Shown here: piece by piece, positions 1 through 5,698 of the stretch
Layout: every line of letters begins with the position of its first letter
Numbering within the stretch: position 1 is the first letter of the stretch
From: Candidatus Omnitrophota bacterium
Lineage (GTDB): Bacteria > Ratteibacteria > UBA8468 > B48-G9 > DSTR01
DNA length: 5,698 nt
Direction of reading: 5' to 3'
Assembly (NCBI GenBank): GCA_023818865.1
Contig: JAMWDF010000152.1
Location: 1 to 5,698 of the forward strand
Position numbers and translations under genes: made by a program
The notes under the pieces: model-generated
The model's database searches: none
What the model was told of the DNA's origin: nothing
Seen by the model: only the letters and a program-made list of their open reading frames with translations

Positions 1-1
1 A

Positions 2-898
2 AGAATACCGCTACCTTCTTACCGCACCCCGCAGATTAAATGTACCGCTGGCTATTATTCCTGGCCAGGGATGGACTCAATTGATTTGATTATCGGCTCG
101 GAAGGCACCCTGGGAATCATTACTGAGGTGACTGTTTCCTTAATCAACAGGTTACCCGAAAGATTTATTCTGGTCATCTTCCTGCCAGATGACCGCCGAG
201 TGATAGAACTGACTAAAAAACTGAAGGAGTCAAAGGAACTCTCTCTGTATAGCCTGGAATTTTTTTGCCCAGGGGCGCTGAAATTCCTCCAGGCGGACTT
301 TCCGGAAATACCAGAGAACACTTTTGCCCTCTATGTGGAAGCCCAAGCAGAAGAAAGCCAGATAGAAAGGTGGATAGAAATCACCGAGGAGTTCGGGGCT
401 GTCAGCACCATCATCGGCGCTGATGAGAAAAGCTATCAAAGATTGATTGACTTTCGCCATCGTCTTCCGGAAAACGTAAATAGCTATTTCCGGAAATTAG
501 GGATTGTCAAAGTAGCCGCGGATATTGCGGTGCCAGAAGAAGCTTTCCCTGGCCAGTATCAGTTTTACCGGGAGATTATGCAACAGGAAAGAATGGAGAC
601 CATTCTTTTTGGCCACATCGGCGAGAATCACCTTCACTTCAATTTTTTCCCGAGGACAGAAGAAGAAAAGGCAAGGGCTTACCATCTTTACGAAGCCTGC
701 GCCAAAAGAGCAATTAACTTCGGCGGAACCATTGCCGCCGAACATGGCATCGGGAAGATCAAACATCGCTGGCTAAGATTGATGTTCGGGGAAAAAGGCA
801 TCCAGGAGATGGCTGCTATTAAAAAGATGATTGACCCGCCTTGTCTTCTTGGGCTGGATAACATCTTCCCCCGGGAAATGCTGGCGCCAGTAAGATAA
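2..898 (+). CDS. FAD-linked oxidase (GlcD / D-lactate dehydrogenase type), C-terminal part, 5' truncated by window edge
   Basis: The reading frame is open from base 2, so the gene begins left of the window; the ATG at 71 is an internal Met (residue 24 here). The visible 298 residues start at the end of the FAD-binding PCMH domain: KCTAGYY (13-19), then MDSIDLIIGSEGTLG (24-38), the flavin-contacting signature of this family. The FAD-oxidase C-terminal domain follows, with the metal/substrate-site motif GHIGENHLHF (204-213; His205, His210, His212), AAEHGIG (245-251) and the terminal DP...LGLDNIF block (278-289). Known members oxidise 2-hydroxy acids (D-lactate, glycolate, 2-hydroxyglutarate) and pass electrons to quinone, ETF or an Fe-S partner. 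The protein stops right after this domain, so there is no fused C-terminal Fe-S domain. The substrate cannot be told from this fragment. The family call is firm, and no frameshift is visible. It points toward the minus-strand unit and so is not co-transcribed with it. Confidence 0.93.
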   Translation, partial: RIPLPSYRTPQIKCTAGYYSWPGMDSIDLIIGSEGTLGIITEVTVSLINRLPERFILVIFLPDDRRVIELTKKLKESKELSLYSLEFFCPGALKFLQADFPEIPENTFALYVEAQAEESQIERWIEITEEFGAVSTIIGADEKSYQRLIDFRHRLPENVNSYFRKLGIVKVAADIAVPEEAFPGQYQFYREIMQQERMETILFGHIGENHLHFNFFPRTEEEKARAYHLYEACAKRAINFGGTIAAEHGIGKIKHRWLRLMFGEKGIQEMAAIKKMIDPPCLLGLDNIFPREMLAPVR

Positions 899-910
899 TC
901 GGTTTTGCTT

Positions 911-937
911 GTCTGGTCCCTTTCAGGGCAGGCTTTT
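911..937 (+). terminator. possible weak Rho-independent terminator between convergent genes
   Basis: It begins 12 nt after the stop of the FAD-linked oxidase. GTCTG (911-915) pairs with CAGGC (929-933, one G-U pair) and CCCT (918-921) with AGGG (925-928) around a TTC loop, with a two-base GT bulge on the left arm. Four T residues (934-937) follow. The stem is imperfect and the T-run short, so termination would be inefficient. No T-run lies on the other side of the stem, so it would serve the plus strand only. The rest of the 899-945 gap shows nothing else. Confidence 0.33.
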
Positions 938-945
938 GGTCAACC

Positions 946-1791
946 TCAAACAGATTCTCTGGCAAGATTTTCCAGAAACTTGGCTACTCCAGCTTGGCTA
1001 TTACTCCAGGGGAGAATGACCTTCGCACATTCTTTTGTCTTGGCTGCGGCATTAGCCATAGCCACTCCAATTCCTGCCACGGCCAGCATTTCTGCATCGT
1101 TTTCTCCATCGCCGAAAGCAATGGTATCGGCTTTATTTATCCTGTAAAATTCCGCCAACTTAACCAGCCCCGCGGCTTTACCTACTCCTTTTTTCAGAAA
1201 TTCCAGATATTCAGGGTTGGTCCGGAAAAGGTTAACTTGACCGCCCAGCTTCTTCTGGAAAAATTCATACTGGCTATCCCGGGTGCGAAAAGGTTCCTTT
1301 TCGTTGACTACATCGGTAATCAAAATTAGTTTGGTTGGACTCTTTCCGCGAAAAACTTTCAAATCAGGGACAAAATGAACCACCGCGCCTGTTTGGCGGG
1401 AATATATCCGGGCGTACTTTTTTAACTGTTGAACGCCTCTGGCGTAAAGAACATCATTCAGATAATAGTTGAGGTGAAAGCAATGTTGCCGGCAGTAGTC
1501 AATTAAAAGGTCGCCATAGGTAGCCGGCAGCGGCTCATGGAGGATGAGCGCCCTGCCCTCTTTTTCCCGCGTCTTTACCATCGCTCCATTGTAAGCAATG
1601 ATAGCACAATCAATCCCTAATTTTTGGGCAAAAGGAACAATGCAGTCAGTCATCCGACCAGAAGCCAGAGCAATGATAGCGCCTTCCTGACTGAATTGCT
1701 GAAGAATCCTCTTGTTCTCTTTCGGTAACCTTCCCTGGTCATCCAGCAAGGTGCCATCCAGGTCAAGAGCAATTAATCTCCGGTTAGCCAT
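946..1791 (-). CDS. Cof-type HAD-IIB family sugar-phosphate phosphatase
   Basis: 281 residues, the normal length for Cof/YidA-type HAD phosphatases. Motif I is LDLDGTLL (Asp10 nucleophile, Asp12 acid/base) and motif II is LASGR (Ser44). The YNGA signature lies at 67-70, the motif III Lys is at 205 in KGVGKAAGL, and motif IV is GDGENDAEML (Asp228, Asp232, Mg2+ ligands). The central part (about 85-195) is the C2B cap. Known members are soluble cytoplasmic Mg2+-dependent phosphatases of sugar phosphates, pyridoxal phosphate or flavin precursors; the substrate cannot be predicted here. The ATG at 1791 is supported by a GAGGA ribosome binding site 9 nt upstream and by motif I starting at residue 9. 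Its start overlaps the end of the upstream alpha/beta hydrolase gene by 19 bp, which suggests an operon with translational coupling. All catalytic residues are present. Confidence 0.95.
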   Translation of the reverse strand: MANRRLIALDLDGTLLDDQGRLPKENKRILQQFSQEGAIIALASGRMTDCIVPFAQKLGIDCAIIAYNGAMVKTREKEGRALILHEPLPATYGDLLIDYCRQHCFHLNYYLNDVLYARGVQQLKKYARIYSRQTGAVVHFVPDLKVFRGKSPTKLILITDVVNEKEPFRTRDSQYEFFQKKLGGQVNLFRTNPEYLEFLKKGVGKAAGLVKLAEFYRINKADTIAFGDGENDAEMLAVAGIGVAMANAAAKTKECAKVILPWSNSQAGVAKFLENLARESV

Positions 1792-2567
1792 CTTCTTTTT
1801 TCCTCAAGCCAGAACAAAGGTTCTTGAAGTTCCAGAGGCGAATCATGGTGTCCGTTAGGTATTTCCAGATAAAAAAAGTCAGGTTTCCCTTTTAATTTTT
1901 CGGCGAGAAGTCGCGATTGGGCCACTGGAATAATGGCGTCTGCGTTCCCATGCACGAGGAATACTGGCATGGTCAACCGATTGGCGTTTCTCCAGACGGA
2001 ATGCTGCCGGTAAACCTCTCTGTTAGTTTCCGGCGGACCACCGTAACTAACTTCAATCGCCGTGGCAATTTCTTCCAGCACCGGTGGATTCTTTTGCTGA
2101 CGGCACCAGCGGTAGTAACTCTCCAGGTCAGTCGCCGGACAAAGAGCTACCAGCGCGCTGACATCTTCTGGATGCACCACAGCATAGATCAAATTTCCTG
2201 ACCCGCCCATTGACCCGCTATAAAAGAAGAACCTCCGGGCCTTAAACTCTGAGCGGAGGTAATCAAGCAGGGATTTAAGATCAGCCACCGCCGCCGGGGA
2301 CATCCAGGCGTTGCCCCGAAGGTTGGGACAGCAGAGGCTGTAGCCAACTTCCAGAAATCTCGGGAGCCAGTTTTTTCGCAAGTCCTCCCGGGTGTAAATC
2401 TGATCTCCTGAAGAACCATGTCCGTGAAGTTTCACCAGCCAATCAGAACCCCGCGGTTGAACAAGCGTCCAGTCAGTTTTCCCATCAACTTCACTTCGGT
2501 ACTCTAACTGCCAGACCCCTTCTGGCCACCTCTCTCTTTTGACAGGTAGACAGGTTAGCAATTCCAT
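1773..2567 (-). CDS. alpha/beta hydrolase, prolyl-oligopeptidase/esterase-like
   Basis: 264 residues, with no signal peptide or membrane segment, so probably cytoplasmic. The oxyanion-loop motif LHGHGSSG lies at 47-54. The nucleophile elbow YSGSMGGSG (116-124) places Ser119 as nucleophile, the acid is Asp210 in VHGNAD, and the His is 240 or 241 in NGHHD. Order and spacing match single-domain alpha/beta hydrolases of the peptidase S9/esterase kind, about 260 residues. The elbow reads S-x-S-x-G rather than the usual G-x-S-x-G. The reaction is hydrolysis of an ester or peptide bond; the substrate is unknown. The ATG at 2567 has only a weak GGAA seven bases upstream. It is the first gene of the minus-strand unit and overlaps the HAD phosphatase gene by 19 bp. 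A lipase, acetyl-esterase or oligopeptidase role cannot be separated from sequence alone. Confidence 0.9.
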   Translation of the reverse strand: MELLTCLPVKRERWPEGVWQLEYRSEVDGKTDWTLVQPRGSDWLVKLHGHGSSGDQIYTREDLRKNWLPRFLEVGYSLCCPNLRGNAWMSPAAVADLKSLLDYLRSEFKARRFFFYSGSMGGSGNLIYAVVHPEDVSALVALCPATDLESYYRWCRQQKNPPVLEEIATAIEVSYGGPPETNREVYRQHSVWRNANRLTMPVFLVHGNADAIIPVAQSRLLAEKLKGKPDFFYLEIPNGHHDSPLELQEPLFWLEEKRRWLTGD

Positions 2568-2648
2568 TGTAAAATTCCGGTAAGTTTTTGCCTTATTATG
2601 CTATCAGGAAAACTGGCTTATTACAATCCTAAAAAGGAAGGGAGAAGA
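2568..2648. promoter_or_regulatory. divergent intergenic region, candidate promoters for both central units
   Basis: This 81-bp AT-rich gap separates divergent starts and must hold the promoters of both units unless they are transcribed from further away. On the minus strand, TTGTAA (2626 to 2621) and TAGCAT (2603 to 2598) are 17 bp apart and would start RNA about 24 nt before the alpha/beta hydrolase ATG. On the plus strand, TATTAT (2594-2599) could be a -10 box but has no convincing -35. The two candidate -10 boxes overlap. The matches are partial (4 of 6 for each minus-strand box, 5 of 6 for the plus -10), and no clear operator palindrome was seen. Confidence 0.3.
2634..2644 (+). promoter_or_regulatory. 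strong ribosome binding site that sets the SGNH hydrolase start
   Basis: AAGGAAGGGAG is a purine-rich Shine-Dalgarno stretch ending 4 nt before the ATG at 2649; its AAGGA core lies 10 nt away. It decides against the in-frame ATG at 2598, which would put this sequence inside the coding region and add 17 residues with no family resemblance. Confidence 0.8.
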
Positions 2649-3311
2649 ATGAAATTGAAAATCGGCCAGAAGATAGTTTGTATTGGAGACAGCATCACTG
2701 ATTGTGGTCGGAGAGGTGAGTTTGGCCCTCTCGGTAATGGGTATGTCAGGTACTTCCATCATCTTCTTCACAGCGCCTGGCCAGGTAATCAAGTAGAGAT
2801 CATTAACAAAGGCATCGGCGGCCATACCCTGATGGATTTGCAGCTACGCTGGGCAGACGATGTTCTTTATTACCAACCAGACTGGGTGACCATCTTGATC
2901 GGGATTAACGATGTTCATCGGGTGATAAGAAAAACCGAAGGCTGGGCAGACCATACCCCGGAAAACTTCTGCCGTCGTTACCAGGAAGTTTTAGCTGTTA
3001 CCAAAGAGAAATTGCCCAATTGCCAGCTGGTTTGTCTGGAACCGTTTTACATCACCACAGACACCACCGGTCAGTTGAAAACCCAGGTACTAAACCAACT
3101 TGAATCCTACCAGAAGGCTGTCGAGGCAATGAGCCGAAAGTTTAAAGCCGGATTGATTAAGCTTCAATCAGTTTACCGCCGGCAAATGAAAAATTTTGCT
3201 CCAGAACAACTGGCTCCAGACTCTGTTCATCCCACCCTGCTTGGCCATATGATTATTGCCTGGGAACTCTTCCAGTTTTTTACAAAACCGGAGAAATATG
3301 GAAGTCATTGA
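2649..3311 (+). CDS. SGNH/GDSL-family hydrolase (lysophospholipase L1-like esterase)
   Basis: 220 residues from the ATG at 2649, typical for a one-domain SGNH hydrolase. All four consensus blocks are present in order. Block I is IGDSITDCG (12-20) with nucleophile Ser15. Block II is GIGGHT (55-60) with the oxyanion Gly58. Block III is IGIND (84-88) with Asn87. Block V is DSVHP (191-195) with Asp191 and His194. Members hydrolyse acyl esters: lysophospholipids, acyl-CoA, or O-acetyl groups on sugars. No signal peptide is seen, so it probably acts in the cytoplasm. It opens a run of four plus-strand genes, and its last 14 bases overlap the start of the amidohydrolase gene. A sugar O-acetylesterase role would suit the Asp-box protein downstream, but that is inference. 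The family call is secure; the substrate is unknown. Confidence 0.94.
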   Translation: MKLKIGQKIVCIGDSITDCGRRGEFGPLGNGYVRYFHHLLHSAWPGNQVEIINKGIGGHTLMDLQLRWADDVLYYQPDWVTILIGINDVHRVIRKTEGWADHTPENFCRRYQEVLAVTKEKLPNCQLVCLEPFYITTDTTGQLKTQVLNQLESYQKAVEAMSRKFKAGLIKLQSVYRRQMKNFAPEQLAPDSVHPTLLGHMIIAWELFQFFTKPEKYGSH

Positions 3312-4095
3312 CTTTCACACCCATGCTTTCCCTGATAACTTAGCAGAAAGGGCGATGAAAGCCTTGGCGGAGGAAGGGAACATTCCTTACTACCTGGATG
3401 GGAAGGTTTCCTCATTACTTGCCTCTATGGATAAAGCTGGCATAACCAAAAGTGCCCTCTGCTCTATCGCTACCAAAGTCAACCAGTTTGCTTCCATTCT
3501 CAAGTGGTCGGAAGAAATCAGAACTGACCGCATCATCCCCTTTCCTTCTCTCCACCCAGATGACCCAGACTGGCCCCAGCATATCAGATGCATTAAGAAA
3601 GCTAATTTCCCAGGAATCAAGATGCATCCTTATTACCAGAATTTTGACGCTGACGAAGACCGGCTCTTCCCTCTTTACGAACTAATTGCCAGAGAAAAAT
3701 TAATTTTAGTCCTCCACACCGGTTTTGATTTTGCTTTCCCCAGAATCAGGAAGGCTGACCCGGCTAGAATTCACCGGATTTTACAGGCAGTCCCAGGGTT
3801 GTTACTGGTGACCACCCATCTGGGCGCCTGGGAAGACTGGGAAGAAGTCCAACGTTACCTATTGGGCAAACCCATCTATATGGAAATCTCCTTCTCCTTG
3901 GAGTATCTGGGAGTAGCCCGCAGCCGCTTTCTGATACTCAACCATCCGCCGGAATACATCCTTTTCGGCACAGATTCACCCTGGGCAGACCAAGCAAAGT
4001 GTTTAGAAGAGTTTCGAAAACTAAATCTGCCTTCAGAACTGGAAGAGCGTATCTTGGGAGAAAACGCTCTTGCCTTGCTCAAAAAGGCTCAGTAA
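3298..4095 (+). CDS. metal-dependent amidohydrolase (amidohydrolase-2 / TIM-barrel superfamily)
   Basis: 265 residues from the ATG at 3298, with GGAG 4 nt upstream. The protein opens directly with the metal motif DFHTHAFPD (His7, His9), so the in-frame ATG at 3256 is unlikely to be the start. Further candidate ligands follow the superfamily order: KMHP (His110), VLHTG (His140), TTHLG (His174) and FGTDSPW (Asp226). This matches the small amidohydrolase-related proteins (COG2159-like) rather than the larger urease-type enzymes. Members are TIM-barrel hydrolases or decarboxylases of cyclic amides, lactones or carboxylated rings, usually with one Zn2+. A TatD-like or lactonase activity is also possible. 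There is no signal peptide, so it is probably cytoplasmic. The 14-bp overlap with the SGNH hydrolase gene suggests translational coupling. All expected metal-site residues are present; the substrate is unknown. Confidence 0.92.
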   Translation: MEVIDFHTHAFPDNLAERAMKALAEEGNIPYYLDGKVSSLLASMDKAGITKSALCSIATKVNQFASILKWSEEIRTDRIIPFPSLHPDDPDWPQHIRCIKKANFPGIKMHPYYQNFDADEDRLFPLYELIAREKLILVLHTGFDFAFPRIRKADPARIHRILQAVPGLLLVTTHLGAWEDWEEVQRYLLGKPIYMEISFSLEYLGVARSRFLILNHPPEYILFGTDSPWADQAKCLEEFRKLNLPSELEERILGENALALLKKAQ

Positions 4096-4109
4096 ATCGG
4101 ATAAGAAAG

Positions 4110-4991
4110 ATGAAGAGTGAACGGGTCCAGATAGGTTTTCTCACTCTCTTTGTTCTGATACAAATTTTTCTCTTGGTCTGGCAGATAAAACCCTGGGTGA
4201 ACTTTTCTGAGTTATCGCTGCCTGAAGTAAATCTCTCTTTTCGGTTTTCTATGCTTCCCTTGAAACTCCACCAGCCAGCAATTGGGGGAACTAGATTTCC
4301 GCCCAGTCAGAGTTATTTCCAAATTCTTCAGACACTGGAAAAGAATCAAGAAAGAAAAAGCAGGCTTTACCGGCGTTCAGGGAGAGCGGAAACAAAAAAG
4401 CGGCTGGTTAAGGAGAGCCGGGCTTATCTCCTGAATATTCTTTCCCGGGAGATCTTCCCAGCCTGGTATGGTACTCCTTGGGCTTTCAGCGGCCAGACAG
4501 ACCAGCCAGGCAGAGGCGCGATTGCCTGTGGTATTTTTGTCTCTACTGTCCTGAAGCAGCTCGGTTTTTCCCTGGACCGAATCCGGCTAGGTATCCAGCC
4601 TTCTCGGTATATCATCACTAATCTGGTTGGGGCAGAAAATATCTCTTTTCTTTCCGGATGCTCTCTCCAGGCAATCAAAACAGAGATTCTCCGGCAGGGG
4701 AAAAACCTCTACATCGTTGGTCTGGATAAACACACCGGGTTCATTTTTTATGATGGTTGTCAGCCACCCTATTTTATTCACTCCTCTGGGCAGGCAGGTC
4801 AAGTGATAAAAGAACCAGTGGAGAATTCAGAGACGCTGAAGAAATCCCGTTACTGCATCCTGGCGCCAGCGTTCACTGACAAAATGATAGAAAACTGGTT
4901 GACCAAAACTTATCTATCCATCACCACCGATTACTATCAAGGTCGGTCGTTAACTAAAATTCGCTCTCGCCGAGGAAAAAAGTATGGTTAA
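4110..4991 (+). CDS. membrane-anchored NlpC/P60-like cysteine hydrolase (putative)
   Basis: 293 residues from the ATG at 4110, 14 nt after the amidohydrolase stop; the ribosome site is weak (GGA, 8-nt spacer). The in-frame ATG at 3999 would add 37 residues that only shadow the amidohydrolase. A single hydrophobic segment at about 8-25, after Lys2 and Arg5, predicts an uncleaved signal anchor with the rest outside the membrane. A basic, probably helical stretch (about 76-115) leads to the catalytic-looking domain: WYGTPW (119-124), GAIACGIFVSTVL (136-148) with Cys140, then GLDKHTGFIFYDG (204-216) with His208, and YFIHSS (221-226) with His224. This Cys...His...His order fits NlpC/P60 endopeptidases and amidases that cut peptidoglycan stem peptides. 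The Ala-Cys-Gly context differs from the usual Asp-Cys-Ser, so the family call is tentative. The tail (about 279-291) is strongly basic. The last 8 bases overlap the next gene. Confidence 0.72.
   Translation: MKSERVQIGFLTLFVLIQIFLLVWQIKPWVNFSELSLPEVNLSFRFSMLPLKLHQPAIGGTRFPPSQSYFQILQTLEKNQERKSRLYRRSGRAETKKRLVKESRAYLLNILSREIFPAWYGTPWAFSGQTDQPGRGAIACGIFVSTVLKQLGFSLDRIRLGIQPSRYIITNLVGAENISFLSGCSLQAIKTEILRQGKNLYIVGLDKHTGFIFYDGCQPPYFIHSSGQAGQVIKEPVENSETLKKSRYCILAPAFTDKMIENWLTKTYLSITTDYYQGRSLTKIRSRRGKKYG
4972..4976 (+). promoter_or_regulatory. ribosome binding site of the sialidase-fold gene
   Basis: GAGGA lies inside the end of the preceding gene, 7 nt before the ATG at 4984. It supports that start, which otherwise rests only on the open frame, and fits translational coupling across the ATGGTTAA overlap. 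Confidence 0.7.
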
Positions 4992-5698
4992 GAAATTCAC
5001 AGTCAGCCGAGATGATTCTATCTACGAAGCCTTCCCGGACCTCACCTTGACTGCTTCAGGAAAGTTGGTCTGCGTTTTTGCTGAATGTACCCACCACCAT
5101 AACCGGGGATATACCCGGATTATGGTCACCAGTTCCTCTGACCGAGGAAGAACCTGGAATAAGAAGCAACCTCTAACTGAAGCCACCAGAGGACTGCCTT
5201 TCTGGAACTGTCCGAGGATAAACCAGTTAAGAGATGGCCGGCTGGTCGTGGTAGTAGATAAGCTTTTCTCTCCAGAAGGCAGCGCCAAACCAGAAGACTG
5301 TCGCAACTATCTTTTCTTCAGCCAGGACGAAGGAAAAACCTGGCAGGGACCAGTGGAAACTCCAGCCCTGGGAATAGTCCCGGATAAAATCCAGGAGTTG
5401 ACAAGCGGCCGGTGGTTATTGACCTGTCACTTCCGGGATGAAAAGTTTGGTTTTCTGGTTCAGCGGCTATGGTTTTCCAACCAGCAGGGAAAAACCTGGG
5501 AGGGACCAGTAACTGTAGCAAAAAAAGAAGGCTTGAACTTGTGTGAAGCCAGTATTGTTGAGGTAGAGCCGAATACCCTGGTTTCCTTCCATCGGGAAAA
5601 TTCTCGCCAGGGATGGGACTGTTTCAAAACCATTTCCCCTGATGGGGGTCAAACCTGGGGAGAAGTAATCCCTTTCCCTCTGCCCGGGTGCCACCGAC
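4984..5698 (+). CDS. Asp-box (BNR repeat) sialidase-fold protein, 3' end beyond window
   Basis: The frame is open from the ATG at 4984 to the window edge: 238 complete codons with no stop. Four Asp boxes (S-x-D-x-G-x-x-W) mark successive blades of a six-bladed beta-propeller: SSDRGRTW (51-58), SQDEGKTW (113-120), SNQQGKTW (165-172, Asp replaced by Gln) and SPDGGQTW (218-225). Between them lie propeller motifs such as CPRINQLRDGRL (76-87) and SFHREN (201-206). In GH33 sialidases a Glu and an Arg occur in similar places; Glu188 (CEAS) and Arg204 are candidates only. The expected N-terminal (F/Y)RIP arginine is absent; the sequence reads YEAFPDL (14-20). There is no signal peptide, so the protein seems cytoplasmic. 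Typical full length is about 350-400 residues, so roughly a third is missing. The fold is secure; sialidase activity is doubtful. Its start overlaps the upstream gene by 8 bp. Confidence 0.88.
   Translation, partial: MVKKFTVSRDDSIYEAFPDLTLTASGKLVCVFAECTHHHNRGYTRIMVTSSSDRGRTWNKKQPLTEATRGLPFWNCPRINQLRDGRLVVVVDKLFSPEGSAKPEDCRNYLFFSQDEGKTWQGPVETPALGIVPDKIQELTSGRWLLTCHFRDEKFGFLVQRLWFSNQQGKTWEGPVTVAKKEGLNLCEASIVEVEPNTLVSFHRENSRQGWDCFKTISPDGGQTWGEVIPFPLPGCHR
5332..5510 (+). repeat. in-frame near-identical 23-nt direct repeat within two Asp boxes
   Basis: Bases 5332-5354 and 5488-5510 match at 22 of 23 positions (C versus G at the 13th base). Both copies encode G-K-T-W-x-G-P-V, the end of Asp boxes 2 and 3, and they lie 156 nt (52 codons) apart. 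Flanking DNA is not visibly similar. This is internal to the gene and is not a mobile-element repeat. Confidence 0.75.

Noticed and set aside
994..1329. Plus-strand open frames opposite the HAD and alpha/beta hydrolase genes (also 905-1147 and 1917-2201)
   Set aside because: Low-complexity or motif-free translations that mirror well-supported minus-strand genes with intact catalytic motifs.
2598..2648. Longer SGNH hydrolase starting at the ATG at 2598
   Set aside because: The extra 17 residues have no family counterpart, and the strong Shine-Dalgarno at 2634-2644 directly precedes the ATG at 2649.
3256..3297. Upstream start for the amidohydrolase at 3256
   Set aside because: It would overlap the SGNH hydrolase by 56 bp and add 14 residues before the metal motif, which normally sits at the very N-terminus; 3298 has its own GGAG site.
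3999..4109. Upstream start for the NlpC/P60-like gene at 3999
   Set aside because: The added residues are a basic out-of-frame shadow of the amidohydrolase and would displace the signal anchor from the N-terminus.
5022..5694. Minus-strand open frames across the right end (5022-5306, 5318-5521, 5467-5694)
   Set aside because: They are short, lack recognisable motifs, and lie antisense to the uninterrupted Asp-box frame.
1..5698. Mobile element, CRISPR array, tRNA or riboswitch
   Set aside because: No transposase or integrase motifs, terminal inverted repeats, regularly spaced repeats or recognisable RNA folds were seen, and the non-coding gaps are at most 81 bp.

Overview
The window is ordinary-looking, gene-dense bacterial DNA. 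It holds seven protein-coding genes, two of them cut by the window edges. Shine-Dalgarno sequences precede most starts, genes overlap by a few bases, and intergenic gaps are short. No tRNA, rRNA, CRISPR array, insertion sequence or phage gene was seen. The gene set (FAD-linked oxidase, several small hydrolases, an Asp-box sialidase-fold protein) suggests a heterotrophic, possibly anaerobic or uncultured bacterium. I cannot place it in a phylum. The resemblance of some genes to planctomycete/Lentisphaerae or Firmicutes-type homologues is an impression only.

Layout. Positions 2-898 (+) carry the C-terminal 298 residues of a GlcD/D-lactate-dehydrogenase-type FAD-linked oxidase whose 5' part lies left of the window. 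A 47-bp convergent gap (899-945) contains a modest hairpin plus T4 that could be its terminator. On the minus strand lies a two-gene unit, transcribed right to left: an alpha/beta hydrolase (2567 to 1773) that overlaps by 19 bp a Cof-type HAD-IIB phosphatase (1791 to 946). An 81-bp divergent gap (2568-2648) separates it from a plus-strand unit that runs to the window edge: SGNH/GDSL hydrolase (2649-3311), metal-dependent amidohydrolase (3298-4095), membrane-anchored NlpC/P60-like cysteine hydrolase (4110-4991), and an Asp-box (BNR) sialidase-fold protein (4984-5698, cut at its 3' end). Successive junctions are a 14-bp overlap, a 14-nt gap and an 8-bp overlap, so the four genes are very probably one translationally coupled operon.

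How they may work together. Both central units encode only hydrolases: an esterase/peptidase, a phosphatase, an SGNH esterase, an amidohydrolase, a cell-wall-type cysteine hydrolase and a sialidase-fold protein. A role in salvaging or trimming glycans or glycoconjugates fits, but it is inferred from the neighbourhood and no substrate can be read from the sequence. The two least ordinary proteins are the anchored NlpC/P60-like protein, whose Cys sits in an unusual Ala-Cys-Gly context, and the Asp-box protein, which lacks both a signal peptide and the Arg of the sialidase FRIP motif. I found no clear evidence of a previously undescribed multi-gene system.
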